Below, piece by piece: positions 37,398 through 45,168 of a DNA stretch of 64,000 nt. The stretch covers positions 44,454 through 108,453 of the forward strand of contig JAFXQB010000011.1 in the NCBI GenBank assembly GCA_017527435.1, given 5' to 3'. Position 1 is the stretch's first letter, and each line of letters opens with the position of its first letter. The notes below the pieces were generated by a model. The model made no database searches. It saw nothing but the letters and a program-made list of their open reading frames with translations, and was not told where the DNA came from. The stretch is from Salinivirgaceae bacterium. GTDB taxonomy: Bacteria; Bacteroidota; Bacteroidia; Bacteroidales; SZUA-534. Both the position numbers and the translations under genes were made by a program.

Positions 37398-38582
37398 TCA
37401 GTCGGCCCGTGAAAACACCAGCGACGTATCGTTTCCGCCGAACCCGAAAGCATTCGACAGCACGTTGCGGACGCGGCGTCCTTCGGCAAATTCGGTTTCA
37501 GGCGCAAGCCCGATGGCCTCGTCAGCCGACTTAAAGTTAAGGTTCGGATAAACGTATCCATTTTTCACTGACAGAGCCGAATATACAGCCTCAATGCCTT
37601 CCGATGCGCCCAGAGTGTGGCCGATGAATGCCTTGACCGAACTGAACGGCGGCACGCGGTCGCCGAAAATGCGGCGAATGGCGGTTGCTTCCGATAGGTC
37701 GTTGTTGGGTGTGGCTGTGCCGTGAACGTTAATGTAATCAATTTCAGACGGTTGCAGACCTGCCACCGCCATTGCTGCGCTCATTGAGCCGAAGGCGCCG
37801 TTGCCCTCGGGCGAGCAGCCCGTTTGGTGGTAGGCGTCGTTAGCGTTGGCGTAACCCGTTAAAAGACAGTAAGGTGCGCGTGCGGCGTCCTCGCTGCGCT
37901 GCAAAACAATGTAGCCTGCGCCCTCGCCAAGGTTCAGTCCCGCGCGGGTGGCGTCGAACGGGCGGCAGTGCTCTTTGTCGAGAATCATTAGCGAGCCGAA
38001 TCCGTTCAGCGTGAACTTGCAGAGCGCGTCGGTGCCGCCAGCCACAACAGCGTCAAGCATATTGTGCTGCAGCATTCTCGCGCCAAGCATAATGGCGTTG
38101 CCCGCCGACGAGCAGGCCGTGCTGATGGTGGTCACAAAGCCGCTGATTCCCAGTTGGTTGGCTATAAACTCGGTGCTTGCGCCGCAGTCGTGCTGACTCA
38201 CCAGGCGCAGCCGTCCGCGGTTGTGGTCGGTGCGGAAATCGTTGTAGAACACCTCGCTCAAATCCATTCCGCCCACCGATGTCGACGAGATGAAACCCAC
38301 GCGCTTTTTGCTGACGTCGATGCCAGCGTCAGCCACAGCCTCACGCGCGGCCATAAGCCCCAGCAGAGCGGTGCGCGAATAGGTGCGTTCAGCGTTGAGA
38401 TTCAGTCGTTTGGCGAGTTCGGCGTTCGTTGCTTTCACTTCCGACACGGGCACGTCGAGCGTGGTTTGGAAAAACCGTGGTTTCCCCATTCCGTGCCGCC
38501 CCGTGCGCAACGACTCAATGTTTTCACTCACACAAAAGCCGATGCCCGACACCGCGCCGAGTCCCGTAACCGCAATCCGCAT
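37398..38582 (-). CDS. Beta-ketoacyl-ACP synthase (pigment cluster KS)
   Basis: 394 residues, FabF-like. The catalytic triad is complete: C157 in STACSSAG, H287 in NVHGTATPNND and H322 in KAFIGHTLGASE, with K317. It elongates ACP-bound acyl chains by decarboxylative condensation. Its ATG lies directly after the stop of the ACP gene, so the two are translationally coupled, and the CLF-like gene follows after 83 bases. Alone it could be a housekeeping KS; the context with ammonia-lyase and other KS genes places it in the aryl polyene-like pathway. Confidence 0.92.
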   Translation of the reverse strand: MRIAVTGLGAVSGIGFCVSENIESLRTGRHGMGKPRFFQTTLDVPVSEVKATNAELAKRLNLNAERTYSRTALLGLMAAREAVADAGIDVSKKRVGFISSTSVGGMDLSEVFYNDFRTDHNRGRLRLVSQHDCGASTEFIANQLGISGFVTTISTACSSAGNAIMLGARMLQHNMLDAVVAGGTDALCKFTLNGFGSLMILDKEHCRPFDATRAGLNLGEGAGYIVLQRSEDAARAPYCLLTGYANANDAYHQTGCSPEGNGAFGSMSAAMAVAGLQPSEIDYINVHGTATPNNDLSEATAIRRIFGDRVPPFSSVKAFIGHTLGASEGIEAVYSALSVKNGYVYPNLNFKSADEAIGLAPETEFAEGRRVRNVLSNAFGFGGNDTSLVFSRAD

Positions 38583-38843
38583 TTACTTTTTCTGATTGGC
38601 GGTGATGTATTCGGCCAGCGTTTTCACCGAGTAGAAAATCTCTTTTCCCTGTGCGGGATTCTCGATTTTGATGCCGTAGTTGCGCTCCAAAATCAAGATA
38701 ATCTCCAGTGCGTCAATCGAATCCAAGCCCAGACCGCCGTCGCCGAAAAGCGGTGCTTCAGCGTCGATGTCGGCGGGGGTAACCTCCTCAAGATTCAGTT
38801 CGGCAATCAGTTCGCCTTTAAGTTTTTCAATCAATTCTTCCAT
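38583..38843 (-). CDS. Acyl carrier protein (cluster ACP 1)
   Basis: 86 residues. The phosphopantetheine site is S42 in GLGLDSIDALE. Highly acidic helical bundle. Stop is contiguous with the next KS start. Divergent from housekeeping ACP (GxDSL form), which suits a dedicated role in polyene assembly. Confidence 0.93.
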   Translation of the reverse strand: MEELIEKLKGELIAELNLEEVTPADIDAEAPLFGDGGLGLDSIDALEIILILERNYGIKIENPAQGKEIFYSVKTLAEYITANQKK

Positions 38844-38965
38844 AGTTTCAAAGTATTGTGTTGTATTTCAAATAATTATCAAATTCAAATTTCGTACTTT
38901 CCGTCAGCAATTTATTCATTTTTGCGCTTTAGCGATATTCGCACTCAAATTTCCGTGCGTTTTAT

Positions 38966-38979
38966 CGGCACTTGTGCCG
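38966..38979. repeat. 14-bp perfect palindrome, family member 2
   Basis: CGGCACTTGTGCCG, followed by CTTTCC. Differs from the other members only by paired changes that keep the stem. Confidence 0.8.
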
Positions 38980-39114
38980 CTTTCCAACATTATTTTTCCG
39001 TGTTTTCCGTGTTTTCCGTGGTTAAAAAAATTCCGTCGTTCAAAAATCTCCGTTGTCAATTCATTCATTTTTAGCGCTTTCGCGATATTGTTCCAAATTT
39101 TCCGTGCCTTCCGT

Positions 39115-39128
39115 CGGCGCTTGCGCCG
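39115..39128. repeat. 14-bp perfect palindrome, family member 3
   Basis: CGGCGCTTGCGCCG, preceded by CCGT and followed by CTTTTT. Adjacent to the stop of the KS-CLF fusion gene. Confidence 0.8.
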
Positions 39129-39132
39129 CTTT

Positions 39133-41004
39133 TTAAGCATTATTTTCCGTGGTTATAACTCCGCCGTTAAACTGTTCATTTCCAGTAGTTTTCTGTTTTG
39201 TTGGCTTTCGCCGCGGCTTGCGCGGTTTCTCAACTTCCGCAGCCTCCGCCGTTTCTGTCGTATCGCCTTTATCACCCTTAAAACCAGTATTTTCCAACAA
39301 ATTGAGATTCACTCTGTAGCGCGAGCCAATCAGTTCGAGCCAGCCCGTGATGCAGTAGCGCAGATTCTGACGCTCCATTGCCTTCTCAATATATTTCATT
39401 GTCACCTCGCTCTCGTGCCCCTCGCGGATGAAGAAGGTGTTTTCGCCCTTGATTTTGTAGCGGATGCAGATTTCGCCCACCACCACGTTCGGCAGCGTGT
39501 AGACAAACACCGACGGGCTTGCCATTGCGTCGCCCTGCTCACTGATGATGCGCTCGTGGTCAAGGTCGGTGTCGAGCGAGCCCACGGCATTCATAACAAT
39601 TATGCCCATTTCTTCGGGCTTAAACTCTACATTGTTAAGCAGATAGCCAGCCGCCACATAGCCCAGTTTGCACAGATTGTCCATTTTGTAGAACTTCAGA
39701 TTCTCGTCGCCGAGTTTCTTGAACGCCTCGCGGATGAACGTTCCGTATTCGGTTGATTTCGAAGAGAATACAATCCGCTTGCCAACTTTAATCTGCGAGT
39801 TGAAAACCGAAATCGACCGTATGCTCCGCAACTGTGCGGGCTGCGTTTCGAGTTCGGGTTTGGCGTATTGCGGAAGCGACAGCACAATGGCGGCGTTGCA
39901 GCCCCCGAATCCCGACGCCGTCTTCACGCAGTGGCGCATTTTCCTGATTCGCTGATGCTCGGCCGAAACCTTGAGCGGCATTGGCGTGCCAGGTTTCTCG
40001 TAACCGAATGTGCCAAAGACAGTTCCCATTCGCAGTTCGTGGGCGCAGACAATGGCCTCAATGATTCCCGACGCGCCCAACGTGTGGCCGAAATACGGCT
40101 TCAGGCTTTGCACAGGGCAGTTTTGCAGTTCGGCCAGCGTCACGGCTTTCGACTCCATTTCGTCGTTGTAGACGGTGGCCGTGCCGTGAGTGTTCACAAA
40201 ACTGATGTCGGCGGGCTCCACGCCAGCCTCACGCATTGCCCCGCGGATGGCCAGGTTCAGTTCGTAGCCCGTGCGCGACGGGCCCGATATGTGGTTGGCG
40301 TCGTTGCTGATGGCGCCGCCCGCCAGCAGAATGCTGTTCTCGTCGTAGTTTGGCGACAGCAGCACGGCACCCGCGCCCTCGCCAAGGTTCAGGCCGTCGC
40401 GGCGCGCGTCGAAAGGCACGCAGCGTTTGGCGCTCAACGATTTGAACGATTTGAAACCGCTCGTGATGAAGTGTGTGAGCACGTCGCAGCCCGCCACAAT
40501 CACGCTCTCGTACACGCCAGCCTCAATGAGCCGCTTGCCCACAATCATTGCCGAAAGGCCTGATATGCAGGCGTTTGACACGATAATCGGACGGTTGGCC
40601 GCGCCAAAATAGCGCCCGATGCGGTCCGATGTCTTCCAGAGCGACACGCGCCCGTCCTGCGACTCCGCGGTGTGGTCAATCAGCACCGAGTTTCCTTTTG
40701 TGGTTGAAATGACAATGCCTACCGTCTTGTCTTCCAAATCGATATGCGTTTGGTCCAGAATGTCGGTGATGGCCATTATCACCAGCCGCTCAAATTTGGT
40801 GTATTGCGATTCCAGGTCGAGAATCTTCGACTCAAGCCTGATAGAGTGGTCGTGAAACTCCGACATTACAATCGGTGTGTCCGACACGTCGGAAGTGGTG
40901 TGATTCGTGAGCCCGCTTCGGTACGAGCAGAGCGCCGCAAGGTTCTCCTGCGTGCCGAATCCTATCGGCGTTACAATCGAGTCGGCGTTTATGTAAATCT
41001 TCAT
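39133..41004 (-). CDS. Ketosynthase fused to a CLF-like half, with basic tail
   Basis: 623 residues from the ATG at 41004 (the frame stays open to 41058, but MKIYINADSIVTPIGFG is the normal KS start). Residues 1-380 are a full KS: C146 (SNACISG), H273 (NTHGTATVYND), K302 and H307 (KPYFGHTLGASG). Residues about 420-570 resemble a CLF-type half (MASPSVFVYTLPNVVVGEICIRY, no Cys). The tail (585-623) is Glu- then Lys/Arg/Pro-rich, and its last residues VITTENNA are coded by the dispersed AACCACGGAAAA repeat. So one chain carries an active and an inactive ketosynthase unit, like a fused KS-CLF pair. Confidence 0.85.
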   Translation of the reverse strand: MKIYINADSIVTPIGFGTQENLAALCSYRSGLTNHTTSDVSDTPIVMSEFHDHSIRLESKILDLESQYTKFERLVIMAITDILDQTHIDLEDKTVGIVISTTKGNSVLIDHTAESQDGRVSLWKTSDRIGRYFGAANRPIIVSNACISGLSAMIVGKRLIEAGVYESVIVAGCDVLTHFITSGFKSFKSLSAKRCVPFDARRDGLNLGEGAGAVLLSPNYDENSILLAGGAISNDANHISGPSRTGYELNLAIRGAMREAGVEPADISFVNTHGTATVYNDEMESKAVTLAELQNCPVQSLKPYFGHTLGASGIIEAIVCAHELRMGTVFGTFGYEKPGTPMPLKVSAEHQRIRKMRHCVKTASGFGGCNAAIVLSLPQYAKPELETQPAQLRSIRSISVFNSQIKVGKRIVFSSKSTEYGTFIREAFKKLGDENLKFYKMDNLCKLGYVAAGYLLNNVEFKPEEMGIIVMNAVGSLDTDLDHERIISEQGDAMASPSVFVYTLPNVVVGEICIRYKIKGENTFFIREGHESEVTMKYIEKAMERQNLRYCITGWLELIGSRYRVNLNLLENTGFKGDKGDTTETAEAAEVEKPRKPRRKPTKQKTTGNEQFNGGVITTENNA

Positions 41005-41030
41005 TTCTGATGTTTGCTTTTGGCTGTAGG

Positions 41031-41480
41031 TCAATCTTTTATCCAACGTTTCTGCCAATCGGCGTAGAACGGCGGGTTGTTCAGTTCAAGTTCACGCGTT
41101 TGGGCGTTCACAAACACCTGTACCGAACTGCCCGTGGCGGCCACCGTGTTGTCCGACGCGCGGTAGATGGTGTAGTCGAACATTATCTTCGCCGCCGCCG
41201 TGCGGATGTATCGCGTCTCAATGACGGCCTCCTCGCCAAACGTGAGCGACTGCTTGTATTGGCAGTTCAGTTCAACCATTGGCGCCAGGAATCCGCTGTT
41301 GAAAATGTCCATATATTTCAGGCCGTCGTAGTGCTTGCCAAACGACTCGCGCCCGTCCTCAAAGTATCGGATGTACTCGCCGTGCCACACAACCTGCATA
41401 GCGTCAACCTCGCTGAACCTTACGGTGATGGTCTTGCGGTCGGTGAGAACGGCTTCGCGTATTTTGTTTTTTGTCTTCAT
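41031..41480 (-). CDS. Acyl-ACP/CoA thioesterase (4HBT hotdog)
   Basis: 149 residues from the ATG at 41480 (codons before it are TTG-type). The 4-hydroxybenzoyl-CoA thioesterase-like motif appears as RFSEVDAMQVVWHGEYIRYFEDGRE, with the catalytic Asp (about residue 24). It hydrolyses or hands over acyl thioesters. Sits 15 bases after the dehydratase-like gene and 26 bases before the KS-CLF fusion, in one operon. A thioesterase is a regular part of aryl polyene clusters. Confidence 0.9.
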   Translation of the reverse strand: MKTKNKIREAVLTDRKTITVRFSEVDAMQVVWHGEYIRYFEDGRESFGKHYDGLKYMDIFNSGFLAPMVELNCQYKQSLTFGEEAVIETRYIRTAAAKIMFDYTIYRASDNTVAATGSSVQVFVNAQTRELELNNPPFYADWQKRWIKD

Positions 41481-41495
41481 TATCAACAATTTCCT

Positions 41496-41927
41496 TTAGT
41501 CGATTTTAAGAAAAATTTTCATTCGGCACTCAGCCACTGTTCCGTCGTTGTCTTCGGTCTTCGCCGATATGAGCGACAGTCCGCCCATTTCCTGCAGCAC
41601 GCTGATTTCGGTCTGCATTTGGCTGCCCACCTTCGGCAAGTGGCTGATTGTCAGTTTGTCAACCGACCCGATGAAGCCCAGCGGCACCTGCTCTCCGCGC
41701 TGCGTGAAAATGTAGCCCACGCGGGCCGCCGCCGATTGCGCAATGTGCTCCACAATGCCAGGCTCGCGCAGCCGTCCGCCCTTGCAGAAGATGTTGCCGT
41801 CGGCCACCGTCAACCCCGACCGCGACACACCGTCCTCAATGCCGTAGAAGGCGTCCACCATAACCATTGGCGGGCGCTGCGGGATGAGCGTCAATATCTG
41901 TGCGTCTTTAAGCTTCGGTTCGGTCAT
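41496..41927 (-). CDS. Hotdog dehydratase-like protein (ApeP/FabZ type)
   Basis: 143 residues. LIPQRPPMVMVDAFYGI (about 14-30) stands where 3-hydroxyacyl-ACP dehydratases have PHRxPFLLVD; the catalytic His is Gln17 here. The partner Glu is kept in REPGIVEHIAQSAAARVGY. It would remove water from 3-hydroxyacyl-ACP to make polyene double bonds; the His-to-Gln change makes activity uncertain. It is the first gene of the second part of the cluster, with its own promoter element 28 bases upstream. Confidence 0.8.
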   Translation of the reverse strand: MTEPKLKDAQILTLIPQRPPMVMVDAFYGIEDGVSRSGLTVADGNIFCKGGRLREPGIVEHIAQSAAARVGYIFTQRGEQVPLGFIGSVDKLTISHLPKVGSQMQTEISVLQEMGGLSLISAKTEDNDGTVAECRMKIFLKID

Positions 41928-41954
41928 AATGCCGTTTCATTCTGATTAAGCGTG

Positions 41955-41962
41955 CAAAAATA
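41955..41962 (-). promoter_or_regulatory. -7 promoter element for the dehydratase-thioesterase-KS operon
   Basis: Minus strand TATTTTTG, exact consensus; shows the pigment cluster is read from at least two start points. Confidence 0.5.
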
Positions 41963-42140
41963 TTCGCTTTAGGGATTTAATTCAAGTGCGCGTTTAAAAA
42001 TTCGGGGTATTTGGCGGAATTTTTGATTAACCAGTTCTATGTATCGTAAAAAATGGCGTGTCGGGCTGTCTACTAAATTAGGTTAGTTTGGGTTGGGGTG
42101 TCAATTTTTTTAGAAAAGAGAGACGTTAAATTATGCAAAT

Positions 42141-42206
42141 AGCATTATGCTATCAGCATAATGCTGGCGACATAATTATGTAAATGCTTTCAGTAATAAG
42201 CATTTA
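42141..42206. repeat. Cluster of AT-rich palindromes
   Basis: Perfect inverted repeats AGCATTATGC / GCATAATGCT (42141-42165) and TAAATGCTT / AAGCATTTA (42181-42206), with CATAATTATG (42171-42180) between. A direct repeat TCAAAATGTTT follows at 42221-42231 and 42261-42271, 40 bases apart. ATAGTTG-G-CAACTAT lies at 42283-42297. No gene; could be operator sites or remnants of a mobile end. Confidence 0.7.
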
Positions 42207-42301
42207 CACTTGGGAGAATATCAAAATGTTTAGCAAAAAAACGTGCGTTTGTCCGAAAAATCAAAATGTTTGTTTTTTTGCGATAGTTGGCAACTATGCA
42301 C

Positions 42302-42331
42302 AAAAAAACCGCGTGTAATACGCGGCTTTTA
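42302..42331 (-). terminator. Terminator for the minus-strand remnant/TM2 unit
   Basis: AAACCGCGT pairs with ACGCGGCTTT across a 5-base loop, with a T-run on the minus strand. Confidence 0.7.
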
Positions 42332-42478
42332 ATCGGCTACGATTTTGAGAATCGAAACTTTTGCGCCGTTCAGCTCAAATAGGGTGTTGAAGTCTTCAGG
42401 CGACTCCTCATCTAATCATTTGACGAACACTGCTGGCACGCTTTCGATAACCTTCTTTGCCAAATTTTTGTCGTGCCT
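42329..42478 (-). pseudogene. Possible gene remnant with internal stop
   Basis: A minus-strand frame reads DKNLAKKVIESVPAVFVK, an in-frame TGA at 42418-42416, then LDEESPEDFNTLFELNGAKV and SILKIVAD before its stop, right at a terminator. Amino acid use looks protein-like, but there is no start codon and a stop precedes it. Likely the 3' end of a decayed gene; the family is not recognised. Confidence 0.35.
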
Positions 42479-42487
42479 TCAATCTTA

Positions 42488-42787
42488 TTATTGTTCTTTC
42501 GCCGTATTTGCAGCAACATTTGAAGCAACAGCGGATGCAACAGCGGAAGTGGACATCGCATTAGCCATTGTCACTTCTCTCATTTGTTTTAATTCTTTGT
42601 TAGTGTTATATTGGTCAACACTTCCACCCAACGTGAACAAATCAATAAGAGCCCCTATTCCACATAGGCCTCCTGTAATCATCCATAAAAGACCTGTTCC
42701 TATTTTTCCAAGATAGAAACGATGGAACCCGAGACATCCGAAAAATGAAAGCAACCAAAGTAAATAAGCTGTACCTTTTGACTTCAT
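42488..42787 (-). CDS. TM2 domain protein
   Basis: 99 residues. TM2 domain: two membrane helices with the short turn GFHRFYLGKIGTGLLWMITGGLCGIGALIDLFTL. The family is small and of unknown role. The C-terminal third is Ala/Ser/Asn-rich and probably unstructured. It lies in the gap that separates the two halves of the pigment cluster and has no tie to pigment synthesis. Confidence 0.88.
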   Translation of the reverse strand: MKSKGTAYLLWLLSFFGCLGFHRFYLGKIGTGLLWMITGGLCGIGALIDLFTLGGSVDQYNTNKELKQMREVTMANAMSTSAVASAVASNVAANTAKEQ

Positions 42788-42923
42788 AGCGATATTATTT
42801 TAGTTAATAATGATTATGAATTCGAGGCTAACAATAGCCAATCAGAATATATCCACCTCTTACGGCTTCGGTGGTCTTGCCGTGACAATGTTAGTTACAA
42901 AAGCACAATAATGTGGTTATATC

Positions 42924-42967
42924 CATCGCCCAAAAGAGGCACCAAACCCCGCCCATTTTGGGCGATG
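42924..42967. repeat. Perfect 12-bp inverted repeat
   Basis: CATCGCCCAAAA and TTTTGGGCGATG separated by 20 bases, between the HTH and TM2 genes. No T-run follows, so it is not an obvious terminator. Confidence 0.8.
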
Positions 42968-43017
42968 CAGAGCGGAAAAAGGAGAGAATGTTAAAAGTTA
43001 AGCCTAAAACCCAAAAA

Positions 43018-43227
43018 CTATAGTAATTCAGAGTAATGTTTGAAGAAATCGTACTGAAGTGCTTTTGAGATTACAAACAGTTGGTGAGTGTCAATGACCG
43101 ATTTAAGGAAAATTTTACCGATAGTCCGCGGGTGACACGACAATTGTTTCGCCAACCACGCGTTGCTGCGTCCCTGCCTGTGCAGTTCGGCACGTATAAG
43201 TTCTCCTATTTGTGGATATTCGTTCAT
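43018..43227 (-). CDS. Small HTH (XRE-like) DNA-binding protein
   Basis: 69 residues from the ATG at 43227. A helix-turn-helix is visible in IGELIRAELHRQGRSNAWLAKQLSCHPRTIGKIF, followed by an SVIDTHQLFVISKALQYDFFKHY helix pair as in XRE regulators. Likely a small transcription factor; target unknown. Alone, with no neighbour in operon distance. Confidence 0.7.
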   Translation of the reverse strand: MNEYPQIGELIRAELHRQGRSNAWLAKQLSCHPRTIGKIFLKSVIDTHQLFVISKALQYDFFKHYSELL

Positions 43228-43355
43228 TTTGATTCCGACAAGCCCCGCTCGTTTGTCAGCAATCAAAAAAAGAAAAGCGTTAGCCGTCCGTATGATTGCT
43301 TATTCCGTCTCGAAGGCTCTGGAAAAACCGTTGGTGATAATAAGCACGAAACGGC

Positions 43356-43373
43356 TCACGCCTTAAAGCGTGA
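43356..43373. repeat. Short hairpin TCACGC-CTTAAA-GCGTGA
   Basis: Perfect 6-bp stem in the empty 260 bases before the methyltransferase end; nothing else seen there. Confidence 0.5.
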
Positions 43374-43525
43374 ACCTTTCGCCATATTCTTTCACCTAAT
43401 AAATTTTCCAGATTTTTCGAAACGAAGAACAAAAGCGTAAAGCCCAATTATTTAATGTTCAAACTTTTATATTCTACACATTTGTTTTTAATTATTAAAC
43501 CAAATATATAATAATCTTCACTTTT

Positions 43526-44611
43526 CTATTTCACCTTGCACTCCACAATAGTGTGGCCAAGGCCGACGCCGTCGTGCATTGCGGTCACTTGCAGGCCGGC
43601 GGCCTCAATGCAGCGTTTCATATCGTCGGAATGATACATTTTGCTGTTGCCGTTGGCCAGGGCGGTGAAATAAACGCTTGTCATTGTCAGGTCGAAGGCG
43701 GCGGTCTCAAAACGTTGGCGGTCCCAGAAAGTCTCCATAATGAAGACGGTGCTGTCCTTCGTCATCGAGCGTGCGGCGCGGGTGAGAATGCTAGTCACTT
43801 CGGATTCAGAGAAGCAGTCAAGGAACTGACTCATCCAAATGGCGTCGAAGCCTGTTGGGAACGGCACCGCGGGGTCGAGCAGGTTGGCTCCGTGGCCGTG
43901 AATGCGGTCGGCGCCGTCGAGCCCGGCGGTCTGCTTTTTCATCATCTCAATCTGCTGCGGAAGGTCCATAATGGTGACATTCACATCTTTGTCGAACGTG
44001 ACGCACTGTGTGGCCCATCGGCCGGTGTTGCCGCCAACGTCGAGCAGCGTGCGCGGGTGGTTGGCGAAGACGATTTGAAGGGCTTCGGCAAACGAGTTGT
44101 CGCTGTAGAAATGGTCGAACCCGAACCAACTTTTCTGCACCTCGGGCGGCAGTTGCGACAGTCCCTCATAAATTGTCGGCCACTGTCCGAACACCTTCAA
44201 ACCTTCGGGCTTGCCGTTCAAGAGCGACTCCTCTAACCTGAACAGTCCCAGATAGTTGACATCGTGATTAAAGTTCAGATTGGCGTTCACCATTGTGTCG
44301 TTGATAAGGAACCAGCCGGCTTTGGTGATTTTGTAGTGCTCGTCGGCAAAAATCACAGTGCCGATTGAGAGCGATGCCTCGAGCAGCACTTGCGCGGCAT
44401 ACTCGGTGAGTTTGCATTTTGTGGCTATCTCGGTTTGAGTCAGTCCGTTATGGCTGTCGGCGATAGCCTTCAAAATTCCGAATTTAATCATCAGGCGCGA
44501 GACCTGAAAAACCACCGGCGCACCGGCAATGAAGTGAGCCAGGCGCTGCGCCTCAAGAGCCGATTGGTGCTCTTTGGTGTATTGCTTTTCGAGAGCGGGA
44601 AATAAGTTCAT
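43526..44611 (-). CDS. SAM-dependent O-methyltransferase
   Basis: 361 residues from the ATG at 44611. An N-terminal winged-helix dimerisation region (LTQTEIATKCKLTEYAAQVLLEAS) precedes the SAM-binding domain with TLLDVGGNTGRWATQ, then IMDLP and DAIWMSQFLDCFSE. This is the plant-type O-methyltransferase layout, suited to methylating an aromatic hydroxyl. In the pigment cluster it may methylate the aryl head group. It is the only gene of the cluster rich in CCGG (six sites by eye), unlike its neighbours, suggesting separate origin. Confidence 0.88.
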   Translation of the reverse strand: MNLFPALEKQYTKEHQSALEAQRLAHFIAGAPVVFQVSRLMIKFGILKAIADSHNGLTQTEIATKCKLTEYAAQVLLEASLSIGTVIFADEHYKITKAGWFLINDTMVNANLNFNHDVNYLGLFRLEESLLNGKPEGLKVFGQWPTIYEGLSQLPPEVQKSWFGFDHFYSDNSFAEALQIVFANHPRTLLDVGGNTGRWATQCVTFDKDVNVTIMDLPQQIEMMKKQTAGLDGADRIHGHGANLLDPAVPFPTGFDAIWMSQFLDCFSESEVTSILTRAARSMTKDSTVFIMETFWDRQRFETAAFDLTMTSVYFTALANGNSKMYHSDDMKRCIEAAGLQVTAMHDGVGLGHTIVECKVK

Positions 44612-44620
44612 AGTTTTTTT

Positions 44621-44662
44621 AACACAAACAAAAACAAAAAACACAAACAGCGAACAATTCAG
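44621..44662. repeat. CA-rich tract left of the four-helix-bundle gene
   Basis: Runs of AACACAAACAAAAAC; reverse-complement style of the tract at 45081-45168, so the four-helix-bundle gene lies between inverted tracts. The methyltransferase start is next to it. Confidence 0.6.
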
Positions 44663-44674
44663 TTCGATTTCGTG

Positions 44675-45046
44675 TCATTTTTTATTTTCTTTTAACGTAT
44701 TTATAAATCCAGATAACTGCTTTTCAATATTTTGTACCGATGCCAGCAGTTTGTCTGCATCAGTGTCATTCAAATAATGGATATTCTTGGCGATAATCAA
44801 TTGACTCTCAAGTTCGAACGAGCTGCCAAGCGATATTTCAAGAAATCTTTTGAAGTCTGATATTGACGAGCGAGATGAACCTTCGGCAATATTTGATGCT
44901 ATGGAAACAGCGGCTCGTTGCATTTGTGAGCATAGCCCCCTTCTTTCATCCAAAGGAAATCCATCAGTAATTGAATAAATATCCGAAGACAATTTTATAG
45001 AGTCTTTCCAAACAGGATATTCTTTGAAATTTCTAGCGGTTGGCAT
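44675..45046 (-). CDS. Four-helix-bundle protein (23S rRNA IVS type)
   Basis: 123 residues. The hallmark LCSQMQRAAVSIASNIAEGSSR (about 37-58) defines the S23/IVS four-helix-bundle family, first known from intervening sequences in 23S rRNA and common as free genes in Bacteroidota. The family's role is unclear. It splits the cluster between methyltransferase and acyltransferase, is AT-richer than both, and is flanked by CA/GT-rich tracts, which looks like an insertion. Confidence 0.92.
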   Translation of the reverse strand: MPTARNFKEYPVWKDSIKLSSDIYSITDGFPLDERRGLCSQMQRAAVSIASNIAEGSSRSSISDFKRFLEISLGSSFELESQLIIAKNIHYLNDTDADKLLASVQNIEKQLSGFINTLKENKK

Positions 45047-45080
45047 TTTGTTAAGTATTAATGGTTTATTGTATATAATT

Positions 45081-45168
45081 TGTGTTCGTGTTTGCGTTTT
45101 CAGTTTGCGTTTGTGTTCGTGTTTGCGTTTGTGTTTTCAGTTTGCGTTTGCGTTTGTGTTCGTTTTCC
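45081..45168. repeat. GT-rich tract overlapping the acyltransferase 3' end
   Basis: Irregular 6-base words GTTTGC / GTGTTC repeated about 14 times. The acyltransferase reads into it and ends NTNANAN from these repeats. Confidence 0.8.

Larger units (their letters stand above)
38844..39132. repeat. Repeat-rich gap inside the cluster
   Basis: 289 bases without a gene. Holds two 14-bp palindromes (38966-38979, 39115-39128), 9-base tandem TGTTTTCCG words at about 38994-39021, and repeated TTTTCCGTG and GCGCTTT(A/C)GCGATATT words (about 38930 and 39074). Confidence 0.8.

Noticed and set aside
42416..42418. TGA in the remnant as a recoded codon
   Set aside because: All other genes use TGA only as stop and the frame has no start; decay is simpler.
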